Counted from the first letter of the stretch, positions 1 to 6,629 are shown. The stretch is DNA of 9,258 nucleotides from SVMC01 sp045601345 (GCA_045601345.1 JAZRZL010000037.1:1-9258), one strand, 5' to 3'. Notes: generated from the letters alone by a model not told the origin. Numbers and translations are program-made.

Positions 1-196
1 GGCCAAGCCTGTATAATGGTGTAAAATAAAAAATAAAGTGAGCCACCGGCTCATCCTTCAGGTATAATGTAAGAAACCAAACCAACAAATACCGAGGAGG
101 ATCACCAATGGCTCAGCTTAATATTACACTAAATCAGGATGAAATTCTAGAGCTTCTTGCAAAAAATTCTGGAGAAGCCTTCAAAAAGTGTTACTA
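1..196 (+). mobile_element. Left part of an IS256-type insertion sequence (remnant)
   Basis: This stretch has the layout of an IS256-family 5' end: an A+T-rich leader with TATAAT-like boxes at 13-18 and 63-68, a perfect 6-bp palindrome (TGAGCC ACC GGCTCA, 39-53), a strong ribosome binding site (GAGGAGG, about 94-100) and a transposase start at 108. The outer terminal repeat cannot be fixed, because the window opens at or just before it. Only the first few dozen codons of the transposase remain, so the element cannot move by itself. The family call rests on the transposase N-terminus and is from memory. Confidence 0.6.
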
Positions 197-206
197 TTCA
201 CTATAG
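108..206 (+). pseudogene. IS256-family transposase, N-terminal fragment
   Basis: ATG at 108 follows a strong ribosome binding site and opens a reading frame beginning MAQLNITLNQDEILELLAKN. This strongly resembles the N-terminus of IS256/mutator-type transposases from gut Clostridia, which run to roughly 400 residues. Here the match stops after EAFKK (codon 27, about base 188). The frame then closes at a TAG (204-206) whose last base is the first GGGC base of the neighbouring hairpin element. No DDE catalytic residues remain, so this is a dead fragment. The match fails about 10-18 bases before the hairpin element, so either that element extends outward to about 197 or an earlier deletion truncated the transposase. 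Confidence 0.65.
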
Positions 207-374
207 GGCACCTCTAATTATTCTTCACGGGTGAATCTGCGGGTCTTATTTCCGTCAGATTCAATAAAAATCCCGAAAATACGTCAAGTATTCCCTATGA
301 TTTTTATTGAATCCGACAGAAAAAATCCTCGCAGCTCGCCTCACGCAGAATAAATAGAGATGCCCTATAATGAA
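197..374. mobile_element. MITE-like palindromic element
   Basis: The left arm (197-223) and the reverse complement of the right arm (348-374) match at 24 of 27 bases. The complementarity continues inward: 254-272 pairs with 299-317 at 18 of 19 bases, and the tip (AATAC 278-282, GTATT 288-292) closes a loop. The whole element therefore folds into one long imperfect hairpin with no coding capacity, as in a miniature inverted-repeat transposable element. If the ends are GGGCACC (206) and GATGCCC (365), the element is 160 bp and flanked by TATA on both sides (202-205, 366-369), a possible target duplication. The inverted match continues to TTCA/TGAA, so a 178-bp element is also possible. The mobilising transposase is unknown. 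Confidence 0.7.
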
Positions 375-433
375 CTCTATGCTAAGACCACCGTTCCGAA
401 GTTTATCGTGAATTTTTCTCTCCATGCGGGTTT

Positions 434-561
434 TTACATTTCAATGTCCAACAGCTCACATTGCCGCCGGATGGAAAGAGCTTCCTGCTTCTGTATCATG
501 CTGCGGGATAGACAGAGTAGTTCTGGAGAAAGTCTTGTTCCGCAGTGAGCTGGCCTTTCAC
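434..561 (-). pseudogene. IS3-family transposase scar (orfA end / orfB start)
   Basis: On the minus strand, bases 561-496 read VKGQLTAEQDFLQ and end at TGA. This resembles the end of IS3-family OrfA (typically IGQLTxExDFLxK). The TGA overlaps an ATG at 499 in an ATGA arrangement. That second frame reads MIQKQEALSIRRQCELLDIE and stops at 434-436, matching the start of IS3 OrfB (LSIRRQCELLGI, normally followed by RSxYYYKP). The overlapping orfA/orfB order is standard for IS3. Both ends are lost, so no DDE domain remains. After the stop, the same frame reads KPAWRE, which may be the continuing KPA of OrfB after a small deletion. The family call is from memory of the motifs. Confidence 0.6.
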
Positions 562-571
562 GAAAATATTA

Positions 572-820
572 CTATGCTTTGGTATAAAGCGTCTTTGCGG
601 TAATGCCGGAAAGGCGGCCAATTTTACCCGAGATATTGCTGATGATCGTCTGAGGCGCATCCACAACCACGCAGATAACGTTGATTCCCTTCTCCCGATA
701 GGGAAGCCCCATTCTTCCGATGATGTAACAGCCAAATTCATGGAGCAGATTATTTAGCTCTGCGGTCGCCTCAGATGCTTCCACAATAATGCTGATGATG
801 GCCATTCTTGTATCAGTCAT
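572..820 (-). CDS. TM1266-family putative [FeFe]-hydrogenase system regulator
   Basis: This is an 82-residue protein with the length and pattern of the TM1266 family (putative iron-only hydrogenase system regulator). Members are small alpha/beta proteins, ACT/NikR-like in fold, encoded beside [FeFe]-hydrogenase maturation genes; their biochemical role is not established. Visible signatures are TRMAIISIIVE at the N-terminus, IIGRMGLPYREKGINV (33-48), DAPQTIISNISGKIG (54-68) and LSGITAKT (70-77). The start at 820 follows GGAGG and overlaps the ATPase stop codon by 8 bases, so it is the last intact gene of the ABC operon. No hydE, hydF or hydG follows: about 10 bases after its stop the IS3 scar begins. 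The family call is confident; the regulatory function is from the family name only. Confidence 0.85.
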   Translation of the reverse strand: MTDTRMAIISIIVEASEATAELNNLLHEFGCYIIGRMGLPYREKGINVICVVVDAPQTIISNISGKIGRLSGITAKTLYTKA

Positions 821-1418
821 AGTTTTCCTCCGTTAATGTACCGCCGGGGTGCATGATGTAAATGTGATCTGCCAGTGCTTGCGCTTCTTCCAGAGAATGG
901 GTCACCAGAATAACGGTTTTTCCCTCCAGTGTCTTCCTGCACAGGGCAAGCATGGTGTCTCTGGTTTCCTTGTCAAGCCCCTGAAACGGTTCATCCAGCA
1001 GAACCGGGTCACCACCAAAGGCTAAGGCTCTTGCCAATGCCACCCGCTGCTGCATCCCCCCGGAAAGCTGGCAGGGATATTTGTCCGCATCGTCCGTCAG
1101 GCCTACGAGGGAAAGCCAGTTTTTTGCCTCTGCAAGGGTAGCATCGGTATCAGAGAGCACACAGTTTACATTTTCTGCCGCCGTCAGCCAGTTCATAAGC
1201 CTTGGCTGCTGGAAGAGCATGGCGCAGCGGTCAGACGCTACCTTTACGCTTCCCTTCTGCGGCTGAAGCAGTCCTGCGATGGTGTGAAGCAGTGTCGTTT
1301 TGCCTACGCCGGAAGTACCCATAATGGCAATGTGACTTCCCTTAGGGATATGCCAATCCAGACAGTCAAAAATAATTTTGTCCTTATAAGAGAGGGACAG
1401 CTTTTGTATTTTAATCAT
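813..1418 (-). CDS. ABC transporter ATP-binding protein (SsuB/TauB/ThiZ-like)
   Basis: This is a 201-residue ATPase subunit of an import ABC transporter, acting at the inner face of the membrane. All motifs are present: Walker A GTSGVGKTT (34-42), Q-loop Gln70 in LFQQPRLMNW, signature LSGGMQQR (118-125), Walker B PVLLDEPF (138-145), D-loop GLD (147-149) and switch His174. LFQxPRLMxW is typical of the nitrate/sulfonate/taurine/HMP group of ATPases. It is shorter than many relatives (about 240-260 residues) and lacks most of the C-terminal extension. I chose ATG 1418 over the in-frame ATG at 1439 because GGGGAGAAGAAGG lies just upstream and because it gives a normal 8-base overlap with the permease stop. 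The substrate cannot be read from the sequence. Confidence 0.93.
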   Translation of the reverse strand: MIKIQKLSLSYKDKIIFDCLDWHIPKGSHIAIMGTSGVGKTTLLHTIAGLLQPQKGSVKVASDRCAMLFQQPRLMNWLTAAENVNCVLSDTDATLAEAKNWLSLVGLTDDADKYPCQLSGGMQQRVALARALAFGGDPVLLDEPFQGLDKETRDTMLALCRKTLEGKTVILVTHSLEEAQALADHIYIMHPGGTLTEENYD

Positions 1419-2175
1419 TGCCTTCTTCTCCCCTCTCATTGCAAACTTTTCCCGCCTTGTTCACAAGCGCAAGAAGGCCGCTCTCAATGGCAAAGCTCAG
1501 GGCAATCACCACGATCGTCCAAGCGAACATTTCCTCGACCTCTAAATTCAGCTTGGTATCCATCAGCATCTTTCCGATGGACACCTTGGGAACTGTCAGC
1601 ACCTCTGCCGCCACACCGGCCTTCCATGCCAGTCCCAGCGCCGTGCGCACGCCGGAGAGAAAATGTGGCATAACAGAGGGAAGCCACACCCGGCGAAGTC
1701 GGCGCATCAGCGGGAATTGATAGACCTTGGCCATTTGCAGAAGTCCCCGATCAGTGGTACGAATTCCGGCACACACATTGCCCCAGATGACCGGCAATGC
1801 CATAAGTACAACAATAAATACGGGCACAATATCCCGCCCCATCCATAAAATCGCCAGAATAATAAATGAAGCCACCGGTGTTGCACGAATCACGCTGAGC
1901 AGCGGAGACAGCAGCATATTCACTGCGGCAAACCGCTCCGTAGCTGCCGCCAGCAGGACACCCAAAACCACGGAAAGCAGCAAGCCGCCCAAAACCCGCA
2001 GAAGGGACATACCCGTGATTCGCCAAAATTCTACGCTTCCTGCCAATGTCCACAGGCGCAAAAGCACCTTACCCGGCGTAGGCAGCAGCAATGGCGAATT
2101 CATACGCCATGCCGCAAGCGCCCACACCCCTGCCCAAAACAGCAGGGGGGCGGCAATCTTCAGGAATCGTTTCAT
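1411..2175 (-). CDS. ABC transporter permease (SsuC/TauC/ThiX-like)
   Basis: This 254-residue inner-membrane permease belongs to the BPD_transp_1 group. Hydrophobic stretches at about 6-22, 60-78, 86-112, 116-133, 178-194 and 219-239 fit the usual six-segment core. The cytoplasmic coupling loop is at about 148-170 (MAKVYQFPLMRRLRRVWLPSVMP), a form of the EAA loop with the conserved LPSVMP end seen in nitrate/sulfonate/taurine-type permeases. The N-terminal LLLPTPGKVL (29-38) is also characteristic of this subfamily. ATG 2175 follows TGAGGTGA at a good distance, and the gap to the upstream lipoprotein stop is 18 bases. It pairs with the downstream ATPase, whose start overlaps its stop codon. 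Confidence 0.93.
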   Translation of the reverse strand: MKRFLKIAAPLLFWAGVWALAAWRMNSPLLLPTPGKVLLRLWTLAGSVEFWRITGMSLLRVLGGLLLSVVLGVLLAAATERFAAVNMLLSPLLSVIRATPVASFIILAILWMGRDIVPVFIVVLMALPVIWGNVCAGIRTTDRGLLQMAKVYQFPLMRRLRRVWLPSVMPHFLSGVRTALGLAWKAGVAAEVLTVPKVSIGKMLMDTKLNLEVEEMFAWTIVVIALSFAIESGLLALVNKAGKVCNERGEEGND

Positions 2176-2193
2176 CGGCGAATCACCTCAAAT

Positions 2194-3195
2194 TCAGGGA
2201 ATATAATAGAAATCGTCACCGGGCACCTGACCGCCCACACTCTGGGCATTGACCCCGGCCATCAGCTCCAGATACTTGGACAGAGCTTCTTTCATCTCCT
2301 GCCCAGTCACAAAGCAGAGGTTGCATTGCGGAAGTGCTTGCAGGGCAATCTCACGGTTGGTAAAAATACCGCACTCCACAATATCATCTGCGGCCTTCTC
2401 CGGGTCATTTGCACACAGGGCAATCGAAGCCTCATACTCTTTCAGGAAGAGTGCAACCTGCTCCGGGTGCTCTTGCGCAAAGGCCTTGCGCACGACCACA
2501 CAGCCCTGCACTAGAGAGCCTTCCGGCGCAACCTGATCCCACAGCGCGGTAAGATCAAGTACAACCTGCAAATTCTCATTCTCTGCCATCGCCATGCTTA
2601 CCATCGGTTCTGGCAGAACTGCCAAATGAATCTGTCCGGCAGCCAATGCCTTGGTCAGCTCGGCAGGCTGGGCAAAGGTATTGTCGATGGTCACACTGTC
2701 GTCAAGCGCATAGGCCTTGCAGAGATACTCCATAATGAAGCTGGGATTCTGGGCAGGCGCAAATACGGTCTTGTCTGCAAGAGAGTTCATGTCCATAATC
2801 TTCTCATACCCATCGGAAAGCAGATACAGCACACCGCGGGTATTGAGTGCCAGCGCCTGTACCTCGCCACCCGTTTTATTGCCTACCACACTGGCCGCAT
2901 TGGTCGGCAGGGCGGCAATATCTACAGAGCCGCTGATCAGGGCGGCGGTAATATTGGAGGCATCGGTCTCCACGGAGAAATTGTAGCTCTGCTGTGCATT
3001 CCCGGCAGCGGCATCGTGCATGAGGCCTGCCAAACCAAAGCCGGTGGTGCCGTTGAGGGTCATAATGTTTACCGTGACCGATTCTGCCGCCTCAGGCTCG
3101 ACAGGCTCGGGTTCCTTCTTCGCACAGCCAAACAGGCTCAGTGCAAGCGCAAGTGCAAGCAGAAGGCAAAGGGTTCTTTTCAGATTCTTTTTCAT
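2194..3195 (-). CDS. ABC transporter substrate-binding lipoprotein (NMT1/SsuA-like)
   Basis: This 333-residue protein is the extracellular receptor of the transporter. It starts MKKNLKRTLC with a positively charged, leucine/alanine-rich signal peptide and a lipobox LFGC (lipidated Cys24), followed by an acidic Lys/Glu/Pro linker. The mature part has features of the NMT1/SsuA family: VNIMTLNGTTGFGLAGLM, SGSVDIAALPTNAA, LADKTVFAPAQNP and LAAGQIHLAVLPEPMVS. That family binds varied ligands, including sulfonates, nitrate, HMP-type pyrimidines and riboflavin, so the substrate is open. The frame stays open upstream to 3333, but ATG 3195 is chosen because AAAGAGG precedes it and the signal peptide begins there; the upstream part lies in the structured leader. 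It is the first gene of an operon ending in a TM1266 regulator. Confidence 0.92.
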   Translation of the reverse strand: MKKNLKRTLCLLLALALALSLFGCAKKEPEPVEPEAAESVTVNIMTLNGTTGFGLAGLMHDAAAGNAQQSYNFSVETDASNITAALISGSVDIAALPTNAASVVGNKTGGEVQALALNTRGVLYLLSDGYEKIMDMNSLADKTVFAPAQNPSFIMEYLCKAYALDDSVTIDNTFAQPAELTKALAAGQIHLAVLPEPMVSMAMAENENLQVVLDLTALWDQVAPEGSLVQGCVVVRKAFAQEHPEQVALFLKEYEASIALCANDPEKAADDIVECGIFTNREIALQALPQCNLCFVTGQEMKEALSKYLELMAGVNAQSVGGQVPGDDFYYIP

Positions 3196-3432
3196 AGGAA
3201 TAACCTCTTTCCCCGGATGATACCGGAATATTTTGTACATCCCTTGGGAGAGCATAAAAAACTGTCTCAAGCATGGGGCTGGAAAACCGCAATCGGAATG
3301 GCGGCAACAAGCCCGGACACCTTGAGACAGCACCGAAACAGCTTATTTATGCGCACCTTCCGCCGCAATAAATTTTGGCGTCAGAATATACATTGTGATG
3401 ACTTTGCCGGGAGAAATACTCGCAGCTCAGGT
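3196..3432 (-). promoter_or_regulatory. Structured 5' leader, candidate riboswitch or attenuator
   Basis: About 237 nt separate the predicted transcription start from the lipoprotein ATG, far more than translation needs. Three structural elements can be seen on the minus strand. First, a hairpin with a 7-bp stem interrupted by an AAA bulge (3408-3399 with 3383-3377). Second, a strong terminator (3330-3256). Third, the sequence ACCTGAG at the predicted 5' end (3432-3426), which can pair with CTCAAGGT (3326-3319, one bulged A), the same bases that form the left arm of the terminator. The two pairings exclude each other, as in a riboswitch whose closed P1 prevents termination. I compared it by eye with TPP, SAM, cobalamin, lysine, glycine, guanidine and ZTP consensus elements and recognised none. 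A 16-codon frame (3393-3343, MYILTPKFIAAEGAHK) lies inside but lacks a ribosome binding site. Confidence 0.5.
3256..3330 (-). terminator. Leader terminator (attenuator) upstream of the lipoprotein gene
   Basis: On the minus strand a perfect 10-bp stem, CTGTCTCAAG (3330-3321) with CTTGAGACAG (3271-3262), is followed directly by six T residues (3261-3256). The 49-base interior can form further pairs (GGGCT with AGCCC, CCGC with GCGG), giving a long rod. Because it lies between a promoter and the first gene of its operon, it is more likely an attenuator than an end-of-gene terminator. Confidence 0.75.
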
Positions 3433-3438
3433 ACATAT

Positions 3439-3467
3439 ATCGTAACATATTTATCGATAAAAGTCAA
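3439..3467 (-). promoter_or_regulatory. Sigma-A promoter of the ABC-TM1266 operon
   Basis: On the minus strand the -35 TTGACT (3467-3462) and -10 TACGAT (3444-3439) are separated by exactly 17 bases. Transcription should begin near 3432. The spacer contains the 8-bp palindrome TATCGATA, a possible repressor site. The -35 box begins 2 bases past the stop codon of the upstream 85-residue gene. Confidence 0.75.
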
Positions 3468-3468
3468 A

Positions 3469-3726
3469 TCAAATATTGGCCTCCAAAAAGGAAAGAAGTG
3501 CACTTCTCCCCTCCTCGCTCATGGGAAAGCGCTCCTCCTTCTCGATTTCACTTTTCTCAAAGCAAAACTGCCCGTGCCAGATTTGGGCAAGGATGGAGCT
3601 TTCCTCCATATTGATATCACGTCCGGCTTTGACCACATTCGGGGTCAGCTTGAAACGCAGAAAGCCGCAGCTTCCCGTAAAGACGTTGTCCATGGCAAAC
3701 GAATGCAGGGTCGGTAGATAAATCAT
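3469..3726 (-). CDS. Conserved-looking small protein of unknown function
   Basis: This is an 85-residue soluble protein that I do not recognise as a characterised family. It has no signal peptide, membrane segment or cysteine metal motif; its two cysteines (20 and 55) are isolated. The sequence is well balanced, with aromatic and charged clusters such as GFLRFKLTPNVV (21-32), INMEESSILAQIWHG (38-52) and FEKSEIEKEERFPMSEEG (56-73), which looks like a folded domain rather than a random frame. Its ATG overlaps the pepF stop codon as ATGA and is preceded by GGGGAGGAA inside the end of pepF, so its translation is coupled to the peptidase. A role linked to PepF is an inference from coupling alone. 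Confidence 0.75.
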   Translation of the reverse strand: MIYLPTLHSFAMDNVFTGSCGFLRFKLTPNVVKAGRDINMEESSILAQIWHGQFCFEKSEIEKEERFPMSEEGRSALLSFLEANI

Positions 3727-5534
3727 TCCGATTCCTCCCCAAACAGTGCTTCCATTTCGTCCAAAAGACTGGCGAACAGATCAAGCGCATCCGCCACAGG
3801 TTGCGGCGTAGACAGATCAACACCGGCTATTTTGAGCAGTGAAATCGGATCCTGACTGCAACCGCCAGAAAGGAAGGCTTTATAATCCTTTGCGGCAGCC
3901 TCCCCCTCCCGTAGAATCCGGCGGGACAAGGCAATGGCAGCAGCATAACCTGTGGCATATTGGTAGACATAGTAATCGTAATAAAAATGTGGAATTCTCG
4001 ACCATTCCAGATCAATTTCCGAATCAAGCACCACATCTTCCCCATAGTATTGGACATTCAGCGCCCGGTATTCCTCGCAAAGCCGCTCTGCCGTGAGCGC
4101 CTCACCTGCTGCATTCAGGCTGCCTATGCACAGTTCAAACTCTGCAAACATGGTCTGTCGGAACAGGGTGGTGCGGAACTGCTCAAGAAAATGATTGATA
4201 TAATATGCCCGCTGCTTTTTATCTGTTGTCCCTGACAGGAGATATTCCATCAAAAGTGCCTCATTACAGGTGGAGGCTACCTCAGCAACAAAGATCACAT
4301 AGTCAGAATCAATGGGTCGTTGGGTTTTATTGGAAAGATAGCTATGGATGGCATGACCCATCTCATGGGCAAGCGTAAACTGGCTGTCCAGTGTGCCGGT
4401 ATAATTGAGCAGCACCAGCGGATGCACTCTTGCCCCTGCGCTGTAAGCACCAGAGCGTTTGCCTGCATTTTCATAAATATCAATCCAGCGATTTGCAAAG
4501 CCCTCATCCAGAATGGCAAGATAATCCTCTCCCAAAGGACGAAGTGCTTTTCGAACGGTGTCCTTTGCCTCATCAAAAGGAATATGCACCGCCGCATCGG
4601 GTACCAGCGGGGTATAAATATCATACATATGCAGCTCATCTAAGCCCATCAGGCGTTTTCTCAGGCGCATATATCGCTGCATTTGGGGAGAATAAGCATG
4701 AACTGTCTCAATGAGGCTGTGGTAGACGGACTCCGGCACCTCGTTGTCATCCAGTGCGGCTGCCAGCGCCGATGGATAATGGCGGGCATTGGCATAGAAT
4801 TGCAGTTGCTTGACCTGCGCTGAAAGCGTTGCGGCAAGGACATTTTTATGATTGCTGTACACCTGATAAAGCGACGCAAAAGCAGACTTGCGCAGTACTC
4901 TGTCCGGCTTTTCCATATAGGAGATATAAAGGCTCTGGCTCATGGGATGGGCATTGCCCTCACTATCCAGTGCATCAGGGAACTTGAGGTCGGCATCACA
5001 GAGCATGGAATAGATGGTATCGGGAGCAGAGGCCATTTCCCCTGCTGCTGCAAGGAGCTTTTCCTCCGCATCGGAAAGAATATGCGCTTTTTTACGGCGA
5101 ATATTAGAAATATAACGGTGATAGGCAGAAAGCCCGGGTTCCTCAGCATAAAACCGCTCCATGGTTTCCTCATCAATGGCAAGCAGCTCCGGGGTTTCAA
5201 AGGAAAGGCTTGCACCGACCTCGACCCAGGCCGCCATCAGCTGGTCGCACATGGCCTGATAAGCAGCAACTCTGGTATCCTCATCATTTTTCCGTTGGGC
5301 ATAGTTTGCCACTGAATCGAGCAGAACGCCAAGTGCCTCACTCTTTTGCATAAAGGAAAGGAGCGTTCCGGCATCCTGACCCAGCTTCCCACGGAAATCT
5401 GTCAGTTCTGCCGCGAACTCCCGAAATTTTTTCAAATCCTCAAACCAAAGCGCATCATTGGCATAAAGGTCTTCAATCGCCCAAAGCTCCTGTGGATTCC
5501 GATCCTTCCGCTCCATGGGTGTATTCTCCGTCAT
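3723..5534 (-). CDS. pepF: Oligoendopeptidase F (M3 family zinc metallopeptidase)
   Basis: This 603-residue cytoplasmic peptidase cleaves short peptides. Length and sequence match the M3B/PepF family, usually about 600 residues. The N-terminal part (about 14-200) is the helical PepF domain. The M3 catalytic domain follows, with zinc motif HEMGH (390-394, in TLAHEMGHAIHSYLSNKTQ) and the third ligand Glu418 in VAEVASTCNEALL. Typical C-terminal signatures include FRQTMFAEFE, YYVYQYATGYAAA and FLSGGCSQDP. I chose ATG 5534 because GGAGG lies 7 bases upstream; an ATG at 5540 is too close to it, and the longer open frame upstream crosses the promoters. It is the first gene of a two-gene unit with the 85-residue protein. 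No odd residues or frame breaks are seen. Confidence 0.97.
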   Translation of the reverse strand: MTENTPMERKDRNPQELWAIEDLYANDALWFEDLKKFREFAAELTDFRGKLGQDAGTLLSFMQKSEALGVLLDSVANYAQRKNDEDTRVAAYQAMCDQLMAAWVEVGASLSFETPELLAIDEETMERFYAEEPGLSAYHRYISNIRRKKAHILSDAEEKLLAAAGEMASAPDTIYSMLCDADLKFPDALDSEGNAHPMSQSLYISYMEKPDRVLRKSAFASLYQVYSNHKNVLAATLSAQVKQLQFYANARHYPSALAAALDDNEVPESVYHSLIETVHAYSPQMQRYMRLRKRLMGLDELHMYDIYTPLVPDAAVHIPFDEAKDTVRKALRPLGEDYLAILDEGFANRWIDIYENAGKRSGAYSAGARVHPLVLLNYTGTLDSQFTLAHEMGHAIHSYLSNKTQRPIDSDYVIFVAEVASTCNEALLMEYLLSGTTDKKQRAYYINHFLEQFRTTLFRQTMFAEFELCIGSLNAAGEALTAERLCEEYRALNVQYYGEDVVLDSEIDLEWSRIPHFYYDYYVYQYATGYAAAIALSRRILREGEAAAKDYKAFLSGGCSQDPISLLKIAGVDLSTPQPVADALDLFASLLDEMEALFGEESE

Positions 5535-5574
5535 ATTCATTCCTCCAAAAAATATTGGGACATTTCTCTTTGAT

Positions 5575-5603
5575 ATTTTAGCAGTTGTAATAAAAATATG
5601 CAA
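5575..5603 (-). promoter_or_regulatory. Promoter of pepF
   Basis: On the minus strand the -35 TTGCAT (5603-5598) and -10 TAAAAT (5580-5575), with 17 bases between them and a TGC just before the -10, fit a sigma-A promoter. It is about 40 bases upstream of the pepF start and points away from the EamA promoter. Confidence 0.65.
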
Positions 5604-5618
5604 ATATTTTTTGGCACT

Positions 5619-5647
5619 TTGACAAGGGCTGACGGATATGATACCAT
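5619..5647 (+). promoter_or_regulatory. Promoter of the EamA transporter gene
   Basis: A perfect -35 TTGACA (5619-5624) and -10 TACCAT (5642-5647) are separated by 17 bases. It lies 35 bases upstream of the EamA start and 15 bases from the divergent pepF -35 box, so one regulator could in principle affect both. Confidence 0.7.
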
Positions 5648-5682
5648 AGTAGCAATTTCCGAAAGGACGTGTTGACGGACTT

Positions 5683-6570
5683 ATGAAACATAAAACTCTG
5701 CGTGCCAATTTTCTTCTGCTGCTTGCTGCCGTATTCTGGGGCAGCACCTTTGCCGCCCAGCGCATGAGCGTGGATCTTCTTCCGCCCTTCGCCTTTCAAG
5801 GCATCCGCTGCACAGTGGGCGCACTTGTTCTGCTGCCGGTCATTGCACTTTTTGACCGCATTGGGCAAAAGGGCAACTGGAAATCCAAAAAGCTGTGGTA
5901 TGGCGGCATGATCTGCGGACTTGTTTTGTTTCTTTCTACCAATCTTCAGCAGTTTGGCCTTAGCCTCGGCACCACAGCCGGAAAGTCAGGCTTTATTACT
6001 GCCATGTATATTATCCTCGTACCGATCCTTAGCCTGTTTTTGGGCAAAAAAATTGGACGCTGGGTATGGCTCAGCGTGATTCTTGCAGTGTGCGGGCTTT
6101 ACCTTCTGTGTATGAAGGAATCATTTGGTCTTTCCATCGGCGATGCGCTGACGTTGGGCTGTGCCCTCTGCTTTGCCGTGCATATCATCGTCGTTGATCT
6201 TGTCAATGCTGATGTTGATCCCATTCGCCTTTCCTGCATTCAATTCCTTGTTTGCGGTGTTCTTTCTATTATTGCCATGAGTGTGACCGACATTCCTACA
6301 TGGAAAAATGTGGCAGATTGTTGGTTTCCTCTGGCCTATGCGGCCATTCTATCGAGTGCGGTAGCCTATACCCTACAGATCATCGGACAGCGGGATACTA
6401 ATCCAACCGTTGCCGCAGTTATTATGAGTACAGAATCTGTATTTGCCTGTCTTTCCGGGTGGTTGGTGCTTCATGAGCATCTCTCCCTTCGGGAGGGTGT
6501 GGGATGTGCTATCATGTTCTGCGCCGTACTTCTTGCACAGCTACCCGGCAAAAAACAAATTTCCGCATAA
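5683..6570 (+). CDS. EamA/DMT-family transporter
   Basis: This 295-residue polytopic membrane protein of the drug/metabolite transporter superfamily probably exports a small metabolite. It has the usual ten hydrophobic segments arranged as two EamA repeats (about 9-142 and 152-287). The start MKHKTLRANFLLLLAAVFWGSTF contains the common WGSTF signature in segment one. FITAMYIILVPILSLFLG ends the first repeat, and STESVFACLSGWLVLHEHLS is the matching signature of the second. Start 5683 is the only sensible ATG, but its ribosome binding site is weak: GAAAGGA lies about 16 bases upstream, so initiation may be inefficient. No substrate can be assigned. A small lipoprotein gene follows 59 bases downstream without a visible terminator. 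Confidence 0.92.
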   Translation: MKHKTLRANFLLLLAAVFWGSTFAAQRMSVDLLPPFAFQGIRCTVGALVLLPVIALFDRIGQKGNWKSKKLWYGGMICGLVLFLSTNLQQFGLSLGTTAGKSGFITAMYIILVPILSLFLGKKIGRWVWLSVILAVCGLYLLCMKESFGLSIGDALTLGCALCFAVHIIVVDLVNADVDPIRLSCIQFLVCGVLSIIAMSVTDIPTWKNVADCWFPLAYAAILSSAVAYTLQIIGQRDTNPTVAAVIMSTESVFACLSGWLVLHEHLSLREGVGCAIMFCAVLLAQLPGKKQISA

Positions 6571-6629
6571 TTCCGCTGCCTCCGCAAATACTATCCCCGC
6601 AATCAAGAACAATTTGCAGGAGGTACCTC

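Noticed and set aside
360..548. A 62-codon plus-strand frame after the palindromic element
   Set aside because: It has no ribosome binding site, begins at the end of the palindromic element and runs antisense to the IS3 scar. Its sequence has no coherent domain pattern.
3343..3393. A 16-residue leader peptide (MYILTPKFIAAEGAHK)
   Set aside because: No ribosome binding site precedes the ATG and there is no run of a regulatory amino acid. It is mentioned in the leader entry but not called a gene.
3319..3432. A TPP riboswitch, suggested by CTGAG and the ThiXYZ-like transporter
   Set aside because: The conserved CTGAGA context and the downstream ACC-GAACCTGATCTGG core are missing.
2626..3717. 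A 363-codon plus-strand open frame
   Set aside because: It lies antisense to the substrate-binding lipoprotein, the leader and the 85-residue gene. The minus-strand genes have clear motifs and ribosome binding sites and this frame has none.
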